Positions 24,201 through 36,512 of a stretch of DNA of 64,000 nucleotides are shown one piece after another (positions within the stretch are counted from its first letter, which is position 1; every line of letters begins with the position of its first letter). The stretch covers positions 3,922,001-3,986,000 of the forward strand of contig NC_090952.1 in assembly GCF_040807025.1 (NCBI RefSeq), read 5' to 3'. Origin of the DNA: Struthio camelus (Eukaryota; Chordata; Aves; Struthioniformes; Struthionidae). The translations under genes were made by a program, and so were the position numbers. The notes under the pieces are model-generated. The model did not search any database, was not told the DNA's origin, and saw only the letters and a program-made list of their open reading frames with translations.

Positions 24201-27200
24201 TGGAAAGATAACTGTCCTCGTATCTTATACGTTATGCAGCGTGACTTCGTTTGCAAACAAAGGGTCTGGACCTTATACTGTCTCTGGCCAGTCCATTTGA
24301 ACTGAGATGGAGTATTGCACTGTGGGATCTGACCTCTTAGGAAGAGGACTTCCTAGGATGGCATTTGTGGTAATGGGACTATGCATAGAAAAGAGTGACT
24401 GAAGGAAGTAGCCTGTCTGGGAAGGCTTGAGCTTTGCAAAGACAGAATTTCCTGTTATGATCTGAAAGGTTAGGAGGGCAGCCCTGGCCCTGGGAGCCAG
24501 GGAGATCAAAAACAATTTGTAGCTCTCTCTAAAGAAAAATATTGGTTTCTTCTGTGATTGTTTAAAGTGCACCCATAGCATAGCAAGTGTGGTTTCAAGT
24601 TTCGCATTTCCTCCAAGCCAAGAAACAGCTTAACTTGCCTTGGGCCTTTAGAACAGGAGGGATTTTTATTAATGAATAGCTCCTCCAAATAGAAATGGAG
24701 GGGCTCCAGGGAGTGTCCAGCCAGCTCTTTTCTCCAGATTCTGACCCTCATCCTGTAGCCTCCAAGTGCTGTGCACCTTGTAGGGGGACATGGGTGAAAA
24801 CTGAGGATCCTCAGAGGAAGAATGGGGAATGTTAGGAATCTTAGTGGTAGGCACGAAGAGGAGGAACCTGTACTCTGGTGATTCCTAATGTCACTCAGTG
24901 TTTTTCTTGATTTGACTGAGCTAATGTTCGGTATGGAAAGATGGCCTGTGTCTTCTGAGGAGGATGGAGAGTCATTACCATCAGTCTTAACACGGAGGAG
25001 GGAGAGTAATTGAATACTGGAGGAGGCATTAGAAGCACCATCTCTTGATATTACAGTGTAAATTTTGTTAAGTTGGCTTGTTGTACTGTTTTAATTTACT
25101 GTGTATGTATTCTACATAGGATGGAAGGGAATAACCTCGGATGCAAGAGAGGATCTGTTTTACCACCGCAGTAATCCCTACAGCAATTTGTGATAACTGC
25201 CCACCTCTTTTATAGGGAGACCATTTATGGTAGAATGTGGTATTTTACCTCTGACTTCTCTCGGGGAGACACTGCCTACACTAAGCTGGCTCTGGATCGT
25301 CACACTGACACTACCTACTTCCAGGAGCCCTGCGGGTATGTGCTTTTGCTGGTTTGCAAGAGTGATTCACAGGGCTGCGGTTTCTAGCAGGAGCTTCTGA
25401 ATTATCTCTAGCATGACTGATAAGATATACCAGTCACACAGTAATTCTGGATCCTGTTTGATTCTTGTAGAGCAGTGTATTCTGTTGATTGCTTTTTCCT
25501 ATGCTTGTAACTTCTAGTTCTCTCAGAATGCAGGCTAAAAAGGACTTGGATGTTAGATAGCTGGCTTCTTTGTACTGCTGTGGTTTAGCCTTTATAGCCA
25601 CAGAAAAAGCTCAGCTATGTATTTATTTTTATGCTATCCTTTTAAAGTTTATGTAACGATCTCTTCTGAAATTGCCCTCCTCAGTCTGCTAGGTGACACA
25701 TAGCATTGGTCTTCACAGGAATAAGCAGCTGATTTGTTTTTGGGTACAGATGGCAATCACAGCTCTAACTGGCACGGCTCCTCCTGTAGCAAGTGCCCCT
25801 TGTCAGCTGTTGCACAAAGTTGCTGCAAAAGTTTGCTTAAACTTAATCCTGCTGACCTGGGGGAAGCCTTCCTCACCTGCTTCAGCACCATCTGTTTTAC
25901 CGGCTGAGCAGTTGCCTCTGGGGAAGGACGGATGTTGGCACGGCCCTGCAGTCACCGTCTCTCTGCCCTCCCAAACTTTATGAATGGTACTGACTTACGT
26001 GCTGTCGTCACATATGCTCTGTGCGATCACTCCACTTCAGTCAAACTGGTTGGGATTTGCTTTTTGGCAGCGGTGCAGTCCTGTAGCTCATTAGAAACTA
26101 GGCTACTCCAGCCCTTCAAAGTCCACACTTGTCTTAGATGTTTCTGAAGGTTGTAGCTATGACATTGTTTCCAGTATAGCGTCTGGGCTGCAAGTTTTAT
26201 GCCCGCTTGGAAGAAGAAAGGCAGCAGGCCTGATGGTAGTTGACACTGAAGTGCAGGAGACCCAGGCTTAATTTCTAGATTTTTTTTTTTTCCTACTGTG
26301 ATCCCAAGAATGGCACTGGAAATGGCACTGGAAGAACTAATGGAAATGTAGTGATCTTGTATGGAATTAGGGCTACATAGGCCCAGAGGAGTCATCTAGT
26401 TCATGCCTCCTGCCTTAGGGCAGGATAAGGTCTTCCCAAGTGAGGCTGTTAAATTGCTGAAAGTCTTAATGGGAAGGGTCTGTGGTATAGAACCGTGAAG
26501 GCAGAGGAAGGATTAAGGGGGTGAGATCTGTTGGCTGCATGTGGATTTCAGAGCAGCCCTTAGGACCAGGAGAGGTAATGTTATCTGGGTGGCACCCTGA
26601 GCACTGTCACCCGTACCCAACCTAGCATGAAACTTTTAGCGTTTACTCTAAAACAGCTAGGTGTCAGGAGCAAGGTATCATTTAGTGTGCTTTGTGAAGC
26701 TAGGAGTACATGCAGAAAGCAGAGGTCCTGCCGCTCACTTCAGTCCAGATCTAGGTAGCTTCCCTGTTGTGACTGAGCAAGCCGACTGTTTGCAGACCCT
26801 GTATGCTTTCATGGGCTGTGCAGTGTTACTTGCTTGGCTGGCTTGCTTTAGGAGCTTTCCCACAAAATCTTCCCCAAACCAAATAAGGAAATCATTGGTA
26901 ATGAAAGCCCATTTGAAGGTTGAAGTTCTGGTTAAACTGCTCAGCATAGGAACTATAGAGCTGATCAGCTCTTTTTTACCTTTCTTTTCCACATGGAGTC
27001 TCCCCTTCTTTCAAAGAGGTGATGCTTGTCCACAGCTGGCCAAAGCGTATCAAGCAACGACAGTGTGGACTAAGCTAGCAGGACTACCTGTTAGTGCTTG
27101 CAGTCCTGCAGAACTGTACTTGTGCAGGAAGAATACGAGTTCTTGGTTTTCCTGAGCCCCCATCTCTGCCAGAAAGCTCCCTTTCTCAGACAGGTTCAGA

Positions 27201-30200
27201 AGACTTTCTTTTGAAATACTTGAAACAGTATGTGACCTGCTTCTAAAGGAAATGAAGTGTTTTCAAGCAAGACATGTTCATTTGAATGTCTTCTTTCCCC
27301 TGCCACTTTGGCTGAAATCAGCCAAATCTTCCAAGTCTCAAAGAAACTGAAGTACTGCAAAGGGGTGGAGGAAAGGAACTCTGCCAGAACTGCCCAAGGT
27401 GTGGGTAAGACTGCAGTGTTACCTTACTCATCAAGCACCAAGGAATCCACCCTCAGAAGAGACCTTTCAGTGCCCCAAACTGTAGGAGGCGGCTATCATC
27501 TTTGGGACACAGAGCCATGAAGGCTTGTGCGTCCTTTGCTCCAGCACTTGTGGACTGACTTGCTAATGTTGAACTGCGCCTGCTGTAGGTATGAGGGATG
27601 GATAAAGCCCAGGTGAAAGAGTACTGGCCCAAGCAAGGCTGGAGCTGGGAGGTCCTGCCAAATCATTTGCTGTATGAGTGAGTTATGAGGCCCTAAAGGG
27701 AGGTCAGGAGATAAAGGCTGTCCCGAAGTGTCACGTTTGGTAATCTGACAAGTGAAATTGTTACATCGTGAAAACTGGCATTTGGTGGCTCAATGCAACT
27801 GCCGGGCATTTGTCTCTAACAGTATAGCATCTTACACACTTGAATGAATGAAAGGAAGGAAGGAGAAGCTTCAGAAACATAATAGAAAGGCACAAGGTGT
27901 TTAGCTGTGCTGGACAGCTTCCCACTAAGTATCGAGGTGAGGGATGTCCCTGTAAGCTTCTCACCTGGTGCACCTCTATTGCAGGCTTGCAAAGGGTTCT
28001 TTAATATGTGCCTCTGGGGAATTCTTCTGACTTCCTGGGGGAGACCGTCGTATAGGTGTCTCCATATGAGTCACCCTGGACTCCCCTTGTTGCCGGAGAT
28101 TTCATTAGTATCAGTATTGCCTGGCCCAAGGGAAGGGCTTTGTGCCTATAATTAGACTCTAAGATGCAGTGGTGGGAGACTTCAGGAAAAATGCACCCAT
28201 TTCTCGAGTGGAGCCATAGATTTGTGTTCCCTATGCTTCCAGAGTTTCTTGAATTGTCTTTTTGTTTTGAGATGTTCTAGGGAGGTTAGTCTTATGCTTT
28301 TGAACCTCTATGTCCTAGTGCCTAGGCGGACTTGTGTGACGCGGGCACGGTCCTGCAGCGTTTGAAGTCTCCAAGACTCATGTCACTTGATTTGGGAGGC
28401 AGTAAGATTCACCCCTCTTTTCAGAAGGCTGGAAGACAGCTGGGCTTACCAGGAACTAGGGGAGTATGAGCTGGTCCCTTTCCAAAAACATGAAAACTTT
28501 GAGATTGTTTCTGTTGTATCACTCTGGGAATAATTTGTAATACCTCAGAGTAGCTTAAAATTTCTACAGTAACTCAGTACTGTAGCATCTTGGTCCTGGT
28601 CATAAAACAGCCACCTGTAATCTAAGCATGTAAAGCAGTTTAGCTTGTTCTGTGTCCAGACCAGCTCTTGGTGAGAGGAGCTGCATACCCTCGAACCCAT
28701 GAGTTAGCCAGCCCTGCCAAGGGGCAGTGTGTATTAATGCAGTGCCATGCCCAAGCTAGCGGTCTGTCTGACTTCTAGACCAGCAGGCGGCTCAGCTTTG
28801 GCCGGGTATTGGGGTGTTCTAAGGATCTCTGTCTGTTTGTGTAGACCTACCCTAAGCAAAATGTGTGTGACTGGGCCTGAAGAAACAGCAGGTACAACCG
28901 TGTGCTGCTGGGCTGTTCCTGTTCCCTGGCAGGTCTTGGTGAAATGAAAAGTACTACAACAGAGAGTCCCTCAGAACTTCCCTCAGAGAGGTGTGAGCTA
29001 TCCTTCTACTTCTTTTGAAGCCTGCGTTCTCTCCATGGGACAGGCAGCCAACGGGTTTTCTCTTGTGCTTTGACCCACGCAGCATCCAAGTGTTCCACTG
29101 CCTCAAGCATGAAGGGACAGGTGGGCGGACGCTGCTAGTGGATGGTTTCTATGCAGCGGAGCAGGTTCTCCAGAAAGCCCCTGATCAATTTGAGCTGCTC
29201 AGCAAGGTGCCGTTGAAGCATGAGTATGTTGAGAACGTGGGAGGCTGTCACAACCACATGATTGGAGTCGGGCCAGTCCTCAATGTTTATCCCTGGAACA
29301 ATGAGCTTTATCTGATCAGGTAACGTTAATGTGAGGCCTTTTGCTTATGGGGAAGAGAGGGGCTTGTGACAGACAAAAGTAGTTTGTCAGAAGATACCTT
29401 AAACTAAAAAACAACGTACTTTTGAGGGAGAGGGACAACAACTACAAAAACACCCTGCAGTTCCTCCTGGGCTGTATGTTGCTGCTTTTGAGGAAGAGAC
29501 AACCGCCAATATAGAAACAGGTGTCTCTGCTGGGCTTTGATTTTACTCCTGCCACCCTCCCTTCTGCTCTCTGCCACACAGAGAGGGACAGTTCAAGGGC
29601 TTACACTTCCACCATCTTGATTCTACCACAAGCTATGGCCAAAATTTCTAGTCAGCTGGACTTCTTCAGATAGAAAAGGTGCACCATGTCATGCTACTGT
29701 CCTGTGTGATGGTCTCAGCCGCTTCTGTTTCCTTCTGCTGCACACCATGTCTCTCTCACCCTCGCACACGAGTCCTCTGTGCTAACAACTGGGAGGGTCT
29801 CTCCTTAGGAAGGCAGCTCCAGAGACTCCTAGAGCCTTTCTCTGCTCAGTTGGTCAAAACATCTTGAATCTGTCCAAGCTAGGAGACTGTTGCATTAAAG
29901 CAAAGCACACATTTTGTGTAGTGGTGATACCCTTAGATCTGGGTATGAGCAAATGCCTGCCTGGCTGCTGACCGTCTGGGCCTCTTTAGGCAAACCCTGC
30001 GTGACACAGGCATGATCCTGCCCCATTTGAAGTCTCCAAGGCTCATGTCACTTTGGGGGGCAGTAGGATTCAGCCCTCTTCTCAAAAAGTCTCTCTGGAA
30101 AGTAGCCTGGCATACAAGGAACTGGGAGAGTGCAAACTGGTCCCTCTCCAAAGGAAGCTTGGGGTGTTTTGGGAAACTCCAGCTTGATTTAGAGCAGGAG

Positions 30201-32289
30201 ACTGTCCAGCACTCAGCTCTTATTCTGAACGATGATCAGTCATGTTCATTGCTGCATCTGTAGCACCAGCTAGTGTGCGTTGCTGGTACTTGTGCCTGCT
30301 GCTTTCATTGTTTTAATGATCAGGCCTGCTGTCAAAGGCCTGTGTCAGTTGGTTTAAAGCTTAGTTCTTCCTTAATGGGTTACTGATTAACCAGAGTGCA
30401 AGCTGCTGGATTGTGTGGGCTCCATTTCTCTTGGTGAGAAAAGTTGTCAGTACCCCAGGGTAATGAGGAAGGTTAGTGGGTGGGGTGGGGGTGGAGTGAG
30501 TTCCCCAAACCAAGAATGTATACCTCTCACCAGCCTACAGGTCACTGACAATACCATGTCCTGGGGTTTTTTTTTTTTTTGCTTTTTTTTCCACTGCTGA
30601 GCAAGGCAGTGCAGGGCATCCTTCCATTAAAAACTAGCAAGAACTGTTTTATACTTGACAGTAAACTCCTCCTTGCTCAAATGCTGTGTAATCTCCTTCC
30701 AGTCCTGTACTCAGAGCAGAACCTCCCTAGTCATCTCTCTAGCCTCCCTTAAATACTGGCTGATCCTACAGGTTCCCAAGGTTCCCTCTAAGAATATTTG
30801 GCTGTGCTGTGCTCATGGAGACACATGGGCAGTTTCTTCTCTTGTCTGTGCTTCTAGATACAATAACTATGACCGTGCAGTCATCAACACAGTGCCCTAT
30901 GATGTTGTGCATCGGTGGTACACTGCTCATCGCACGCTCACCACAGAACTCAGAAGGCCAGAAAATGAGCTGTGGGTCAAGCTAAAGCCAGGCAAGGTAG
31001 GACTTGGAGCTGGGAGGCCTATGTGTGTTTGGTATGGGGAGGGAGGCAGGGTACTGAGTTGGTTGTGCGAAACAGTTGCTGCTGAACTGGGGTTGGGCTA
31101 AGGCTAATGCTTCAGGCAAATTCCATGGGCTGCAGTATCCTTCTTTTACAGCTGTTTTAAGGTGCCTTATATTACAGTACTGGCATCTGCTGTGTGCATT
31201 GTCACTGCCATGAAAGCATATTAGCTTCCAGACAACATAGAAATAAATAATTCAAAATCGGTCTCACAGGAAAGGTTAGTCAAGACTGGGAGAGAGAAGG
31301 AAGATCTTTTCAGTCACTGAAATAATGGCCCTCAGAAACAGAGAGACTGGAAGAACTTAATATTCAGCTTCTACCTTTTCCAGAAGTAGAAAAGCTGCAT
31401 TTTGTTTGTTTGTTATAACAGAAACATAGAGGGCACATGAGAAAAGTTGGATTTATGTTTGTTCTGAGGCTGTATGTTATCCCTTACATTGACAATGAAT
31501 CACAAGAGACCCACACTCTCTTTGCTGCCCCAGAAATGTTACAAGTGTCTTAGCCAAATCTTTGTGATTGAAGGGGGGGGGGGGAGGAAACTCTGCCCTG
31601 CATTTGAAAGGCTGGTACTGGGTGCAGATTTGGAGGAGCTTGAAGAACTAGGGCTGCAGTCACAGATCCGGAGGTATTATGGTACATGGCTTCTTCCTTC
31701 AGCTGTGTTTGCTCTAGAGGGGTTTTATTCCTATAGGGTCTTGATTCAATTTGAACCCAGAGCCTGAAAAATGAAGAAGTCCAGCAGGGAAGATGATCAC
31801 ATCAAAGAGCCCCTACAAGGCTCTGTTCTCAAGGATGCCTGGGGGAGAAGTGATGGCCCCGTCCAAGAAAGGCAACAGCGACACCTTAAAGGCTGAAGAT
31901 GGGCAGTTTCTGTTGCTGGGGAACTATCACCTAGCCTCTCCAGTAGAAAAGGACAGTGCTCTCTGAAAGTGCTGAGGAGGGAGGGCCATGCCCACAGTGA
32001 TCTGCCCCTTATTTGCTCTTTCAGTCCTGGGGGGATATCCAGCTGCAGGACCTGTCTTGTCAGTAGGGGTATCTGAGTCCATCTGCTCTTGCCCTCCCCC
32101 TCAAACTTGGCAAATCACTCTGAGTGCAATAGTTGTCTCTTTTCTCTTTCCATGCAGGCTCTGTTCATAGATAACTGGCGGGTCTTGCATGGACGGGAAG
32201 CGTTCACAGGATATCGCCAGCTCTGTGGCTGCTACCTGACAAGAGATGATGTGCTGAACACCGCGCGCTTACTGGGACTGCAAGCTTAG
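21079..32289 (+). CDS. TMLHE: Trimethyllysine dioxygenase, mitochondrial (seven coding exons)
   Basis: TMLHE hydroxylates N6-trimethyllysine at carbon 3 using Fe(II), 2-oxoglutarate and oxygen. This is the first step of carnitine biosynthesis, in mitochondria. The spliced frame uses exons 21,079-21,259, 22,863-23,039, 23,841-24,120, 25,216-25,335, 29,083-29,319, 30,858-30,996 and 32,158-32,289. All have GT-AG introns, and they sum to 1,266 bases, 421 residues plus stop, the same length as the human protein as I know it. The N-terminal part of about 40 residues is basic, Ser/Arg/Ala-rich and poorly conserved, as expected of a mitochondrial presequence. The DUF971-type N-terminal domain (RFDFVWLRDHCRSASCYN) precedes the TauD-type double-stranded beta-helix domain. 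Iron ligands are His242 and Asp244 (DRHTDTTYF) and His389 (VLHGRE), and Arg398 is the expected 2-oxoglutarate-binding arginine. No break is seen; it should be functional. Confidence 0.97.
21261..21356 (+). repeat. GT-rich degenerate tract after a TMLHE donor
   Basis: Two clusters of TGTGTATGTGT-like sequence, the second ending in CACACACACA, lie just inside the intron after the first coding exon. It is low-complexity sequence; a role in splicing regulation is possible but not shown. Confidence 0.5.
22863..23039 (+). CDS. TMLHE: TMLHE coding exon 2
   Basis: Acceptor TTCTTTGCCAG. It encodes LRYANTLMRFDFVWLRDHC and continues to TTLFLT, the N-terminal zinc/DUF971-like domain. Donor T/GTAAGT splits the Trp codon TGG. 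Confidence 0.96.
23841..24120 (+). CDS. TMLHE: TMLHE coding exon 3
   Basis: Acceptor TTTGTCATAG. It encodes WPDGHVTRYGLEWLVKNSY through AERISLIR, entering the dioxygenase domain. Donor CAG/GTAAAC. Confidence 0.97.
25216..25335 (+). CDS. TMLHE: TMLHE coding exon 4, carries the His-x-Asp iron ligands
   Basis: Acceptor CCTCTTTTATAG. It encodes ETIYGRMWYFTSDFSRGD and then DRHTDTTYFQEPCG, with His242 and Asp244 as metal ligands. Donor GG/GTATGT. Confidence 0.97.
28320..28490 (+). repeat. Unclassified interspersed repeat, copy A
   Basis: It shares a roughly 170-bp alignable segment with 29,983-30,155 in the same orientation. Common landmarks are TTTGAAGTCTCCAAG, CTCATGTCACTT, GGCAGTA, ATTCA followed by CCCTCTT, AAGGAACT-like and CTGGTCCCT. 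It lies in the intron before TMLHE coding exon 5. The family was not recognised; divergence between copies suggests an old element or old segmental duplication. Confidence 0.65.
29083..29319 (+). CDS. TMLHE: TMLHE coding exon 5
   Basis: Acceptor TTGACCCACGCAG. It encodes IQVFHCLKHEGTGGRTLL through NVYPWNNELYLIR, the core of the beta-helix fold. Donor CAG/GTAACG. The intron before it (25,336-29,082) is the largest between coding exons. Confidence 0.97.
29983..30155 (+). repeat. Unclassified interspersed repeat, copy B
   Basis: This is the partner of the copy at 28,320-28,490, in the intron before TMLHE coding exon 6. The two copies flank coding exon 5 in direct orientation. An 83-codon open frame over copy B is not shared in copy A and is probably chance. 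Confidence 0.65.
30858..30996 (+). CDS. TMLHE: TMLHE coding exon 6
   Basis: Acceptor TGTGCTTCTAG. It encodes YNNYDRAVINTVPYDVV through ELWVKLKPGK. Donor AAG/GTAGGA, phase 0. Confidence 0.97.
31573..31584 (+). repeat. Poly-G run in TMLHE intron
   Basis: A run of 12 G between TMLHE coding exons 6 and 7. Low complexity only. Confidence 0.7.
32158..32289 (+). CDS. TMLHE: TMLHE last coding exon with His389 and stop
   Basis: Acceptor CTTTCCATGCAG. It encodes ALFIDNWRVLHGREAFTGYR through TARLLGLQA and TAG at 32,287-32,289. It contains the third iron ligand His389 and the 2-oxoglutarate-binding Arg398. Confidence 0.97.
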   Translation, partial: ALFIDNWRVLHGREAFTGYRQLCGCYLTRDDVLNTARLLGLQA

Positions 32290-35057
32290 CCCAAGCTTCC
32301 TGCTGTGGAGAGGCAGTAAAACTTCCAGCACCGCTGTGCTGGTGCATCACCACGACAAAAACGTTGCACATACCTCAGACACCTCCACCCTCTCCAAGCA
32401 GTTCTCTGTGCCTAGTCAGGGGAGGGAGCAGGTGGAAGCCAAAGGTTATGAGAAGTTTGTGACTGTATTCTGCCTTTGACGGAGCACGAGCTGCTTTTGT
32501 TGCCCGTACACCATGCCTGGTCTTACCACCTGGCCCAGTCTGTCTCAGCTCTGCTAAGTCGGAGTTAATTACACTGTGGGGAAGTCTTCCCAGCACCTGC
32601 CGATGTGAAGTGCTCCTCTAATCAAGTGCCTTCAGGGTTTGACATCTTTGGAGTTTTCCCTGTTGTTTAGTCTTTTTGTCAGCTGGCGTTTCCAGGTTGG
32701 GCATAGTAAAACAGAACGGATATTTTGGGGGTCTTGTCTTACCCTGGGTTGGACTTTATCCCTTCTAGAGAAAATGAGAGTCTATTATCCCTATTTGAAA
32801 AAGTTAAAATGCCTCTATTCTAGCTGAGGAGTATTGGTATATTTCAGTGATTTCTTTCTTCTTGAACATACTGCATACCCCTGTAACAGTCACAGATACG
32901 AGCTGTGGTACTTGAGGAATGGCCTGGTGAAAGAAGCTGGTATGGTTGGGATATCTCTGAAAAGGTTCAGGCTGGAAGGGAAAGGGGAAATGGTGAGATC
33001 TGAATGGCAAGAAGGAGAGATGGCTGTGTTAAATGAGGGCTATATTTCCCACGTTTTTCCTTGACTTCCAGTAGTATCATGTTTCTGCCTGTTGCACCAT
33101 GCTTGCATCAAGGGTGAAGGCTCAACTGCTGCAGTGTTTGCTTATGGATTTCCCACTGTGCCTCTTTTTACCTTTTCTGAAGGAAGAATTTGTTTTACAG
33201 TATCTTTACACTGGCTGCTGGATGAGGCTGATTTTCACCAGATTTTCTTACGCAAAGGTAGCGAACACAAAGGTGCCTTTCAGCTCCAGGTAGCAGGAAG
33301 GCTAAATTGGAGTGTCTGTCACATTAAAGGGCCACAGTATAATGGACAAAAGGAAATCCTTTATCATTACTAGAAACCTTTGAATTTTAGAACCAAGAAG
33401 GGATTTTAGATCTTGTTTATTTTTCGTTCTGCCTTATCTTTGAGGATGTTCACTCTGCTCTGACTGGACCATAAAACTGGGCTGGTCCCTGTCACTCCTG
33501 TCTTTCCTGTTCAAGCAAGATACTGTTGTGTCTAAGGTGTGAGTGCAGTATGGATGCATATGTGCTAACCTTGCTGCCTTCGTTTAAGCTAAATATTGAA
33601 TGTGTAGATCCTAGTGCTAAGAGACACTTTAAAACTTCTGTTCATGGGGACTAAGCTCCCTGACGCTATCTTCTGCGGCATTCCCTGATTGCTGCAGTCC
33701 CACTGCAGACATCAGGAGTTGCAAGGGGTTTCTGAGGCAAGGCTTGGTGTGAAGCTGCTGACCAGTGGATACGTAAGGAAGTGAAACAATAGCAATGACA
33801 GCAGGTAATGCAAGCGGGATGAAGCTGGTGGCTTCTCAGGTATGTTTCCCAAAGCCTGTGAACAGGGAGCAGTTGGAGTATTGGCAGCCTCAGATACAGG
33901 CAGGAACTTAATTTTTTCTCTAGGCTAACCTGATGGATTCCTCAAGCAGTCTGCAGAATATATTATTTCTGTTACTTTCTTTATCAAAGAAAACATTTGT
34001 TTATAGGTTCTCTTTGTATGCCTGTTATTACAACATAACATGCATGTGAAAAGTTTTATAGCTCTTAATCATGTTGAAGTAGCAAAACTCTGCAGTTACA
34101 TATGCAATTCCTCACGCAGCTCAGCTTGGACACACCTGAGTTGTTTCAGCCTGTGCTTTTTTTGCACCACTGTCCTGAGCTAACAAAATTGCCTCGGTAA
34201 CAGGGAAAGAGCTGGTGACAAAAGCCAACCTCTGTGTTTATTGACACAGAAGGGGGCAAAGGAGCCCAATCAGTCTTTCAAAAAGCCGGTGTGTGAAACC
34301 CTAAAACTTTTTTCAAATGGATTGAGTGTCAAGGGTTCCTGTGTCCTTCTCGCCTCCCCGTGCCCCCAGGATGCTAGGGAATGGGAGAAAGCACTTGGGT
34401 CATGTGGAATCCTTCCCTTGGTCACAGATACCAGCTTTGCTGCCTTCTGCTCGGGATCCCCGCTCCTATCAGCCGCAAGCCAGAATTCTGCCACTACTCA
34501 GATGGAGCACGCAGGACTATGACTAGCACAAGGGAGACCTAATCAAAGCGTGTCGGCAAGAGACTGAAGTTACCCAGGTGCCTTTCTGACAAGCAGCATG
34601 ATTAGTCCAGCCCTGTGTACCACTGAGCAAAGTGGGTGTGCAGCTGCCAAGGGCTGTGGTCTTGATGCCAAAATCCTCTTCTGAGCCAACTCCAAGCCAA
34701 TACACTCCTCAAGGTGATTGTGTAATGTGTTTTGGGGAGGTTGTTCACCATGAATGTATAAGAAGCACATTTCCTCATAGATGGTATTCAACTTACTTTG
34801 TCTGCCTGAACAGTAGAATGTGGAGTGGAGAGGGTTTGTTTAATCTTGTACTCCACCTTTCCCCGCTTCTCAGAATTCAGTCCACCTAAGCAGCTTGTGA
34901 GTGTCAAAAACTTATTTGTAGAAACAAGACTTCTTAGGAGTTGCCATCTGTCTGATACAGGGATCACTGCGCCGTATTATGGAACAGGTTGAGTTGCTGC
35001 AACGATCTCAGATCTGTTTTTGTAATCAAGCTTTGTCAGTTCTTTCAGCCAATAAAT
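32290..35057 (+). other. TMLHE: Presumed TMLHE 3' untranslated region and flank
   Basis: No further coding exon is seen downstream of the TMLHE stop. An ATTAAA hexamer lies at 33,323-33,328 and a canonical AATAAA at 35,052-35,057. I found no nearer AATAAA, so the transcript probably ends at one of these, giving a 3' UTR of about 1 or 2.8 kb. The open frames in the stretch are short and unrelated to known proteins. Confidence 0.5.
35052..35057 (+). terminator. AATAAA, candidate distal TMLHE polyadenylation signal
   Basis: Canonical hexamer in CAGCCAATAAATGAAC, followed within about 50 bases by a T-rich stretch (35,104-35,120). That fits a downstream element less tightly than usual. Assignment to TMLHE is inferred from strand and distance. 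Confidence 0.4.
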
Positions 35058-35487
35058 GAACTGCTTTCTTCTTCCTCCCCATAGTGTGGGGATCCAGTAT
35101 ATGTTTTTTTTTTTTTTTTAAGACATTTATTTCCAAAAGTAGGGTAGGAAATCAAGTAGGTGGTAATATTTTTCAGTAAATAAACTATAAATTGAAAAAA
35201 ATCTAAATTGGCAGATTAACAAGACCTAGTTAAAGCCATCATGAACTTTAAAATAAGTCTGTGAAATTTAGAAGATTTGTGAAATAGTGTCTTTACTTGT
35301 TACAAGTTTTTTGTTGCTCTAAAGATGAGGTTCTCATTGTTCGTTCTTTCATTGGCCACACGATGGCAGAAGACACAAAGAACGATGCAAAGAAGATGCA
35401 AAAGAAGAGGAAGGACTGCTGTTCCAAAGCCTACATCACTGAATATTTCTACAGAGCCACAGGACATGATATGAATCATGAAAAATT

Positions 35488-35502
35488 GGGGGGGGGGGGG
35501 GG
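35488..35502 (+). repeat. Poly-G run at the edge of the minisatellite
   Basis: About 15 consecutive G immediately before the tandem repeat region. Confidence 0.7.
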
Positions 35503-35514
35503 TGGATAGGGGAA

Positions 35515-35760
35515 TGGGGTGCTATGAGGACACACAGAGGGGTTGGAGAGTATCTGAGTGCACAGAGGGGAATGGAGCTGATCTAATGGCATATGTAGGA
35601 TGATGGAGGTGGTCTGAGGGTGGTCAGAGGAGAATGGAGCTGGCTTGAAGGCCCGTTAGGGGTACAGAAGCTGATCTGAGTGCTTGTGTAGGGGAATGGA
35701 GCTTGTTTGATGGCACCCGAATTGGAAAGGAGCTCATCTAAGGGCTCTTGCAGGGCAGTG
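35515..35760 (+). repeat. Minisatellite block I, purine-rich units
   Basis: Degenerate units of the form GGGGAATGGAGCTGATCTGAGTGC recur near 35,550, 35,610, 35,650 and 35,690, each followed by a GGCA/GTGC segment. It borders a second block of the opposite base bias and seems related to block III by its GGAG and GTGC landmarks. Confidence 0.6.
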
Positions 35761-36512
35761 TGTGCCCTGCAGTCTTTGGTTCCCCTTTGTGTGCATCTGG
35801 GGCTTCCTCTGTTCCCATCCTTGTGTGTCCCAGGGACCGCAGTTTGGTTCTGTTTGCTCCTATGGGCCCTCTCTTTCTGTTCTCCTGTGCCCTGAACTGC
35901 TCAGTTTCCTCCTGCTGCATGCACCTGCAGACCTTTGGTTCCCTTCATGTGCCTTCCATTTGCCCTCTGGTCCCCCCAGGATCCCCCCTTTTGCCCTCCA
36001 GCACCCTCAGAGCCCTTGATTTAGTGTTTTGTCTCCTCAGGATCACTCCCTTTGCCCTCTGGTCTGGTCAGGACTGCTCTGCTTCCTCCCAGGTGTGTGG
36101 TGGAGCCCTCTGTTCATCTTTTGGTACCCCCAAGAGTTCTCTGTCTTTCAGTGCCACCAAAGTCCCTCCATTGCCTGCTGATCCCATCAGGATCCTCTCC
36201 CCTGCCCCCAGTTTTCTGTCTGTTGTGCCCTGGTGCCTTTGGGTGAGCTGTAGAGCTCCATTTGGAGTCTTACGCCCTCAAGACCCTTCCCTTTGTTCTC
36301 TGGTGTGCCTTAGAGCTTTGTTTCCCTTTTGCTCTGCTTTAGAGCCCTCTATTCACCCAATGGTCTCTTCAGGATTGTTCTGTTTTACCTATTGGTGCAA
36401 CCCTAGAGCCTTCTATTTGCCTTTTGGTACACCTCCGGGCCCTCAGTTTACCCTTTGTTCCCCTCAAGACCGCTCCATTAGCCCTCTAGTGCATGCAGGA
36501 GTCCTTCAGAGG
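35761..36512 (-). repeat. Minisatellite block II, pyrimidine-rich inverted array
   Basis: Degenerate units contain TTTGCCCTCTGGT, then CAGGA or CCTC, then GAGCCCT. They recur about every 30 or 60 bp, for example near 35,965, 36,050, 36,160 and 36,420. They are the reverse complement of the units in 36,513-37,010. Because the period is close to a multiple of three, a 270-codon plus-strand frame stays open (35,748-36,560). Its protein is low-complexity and I see no reason to call it a gene. Confidence 0.75.

Noticed and set aside
35297-35509. 70-codon frame ending in a run of glycine
   Set aside because: The glycine run is the poly-G tract, and the rest is Lys-rich chance translation of purine-rich DNA.
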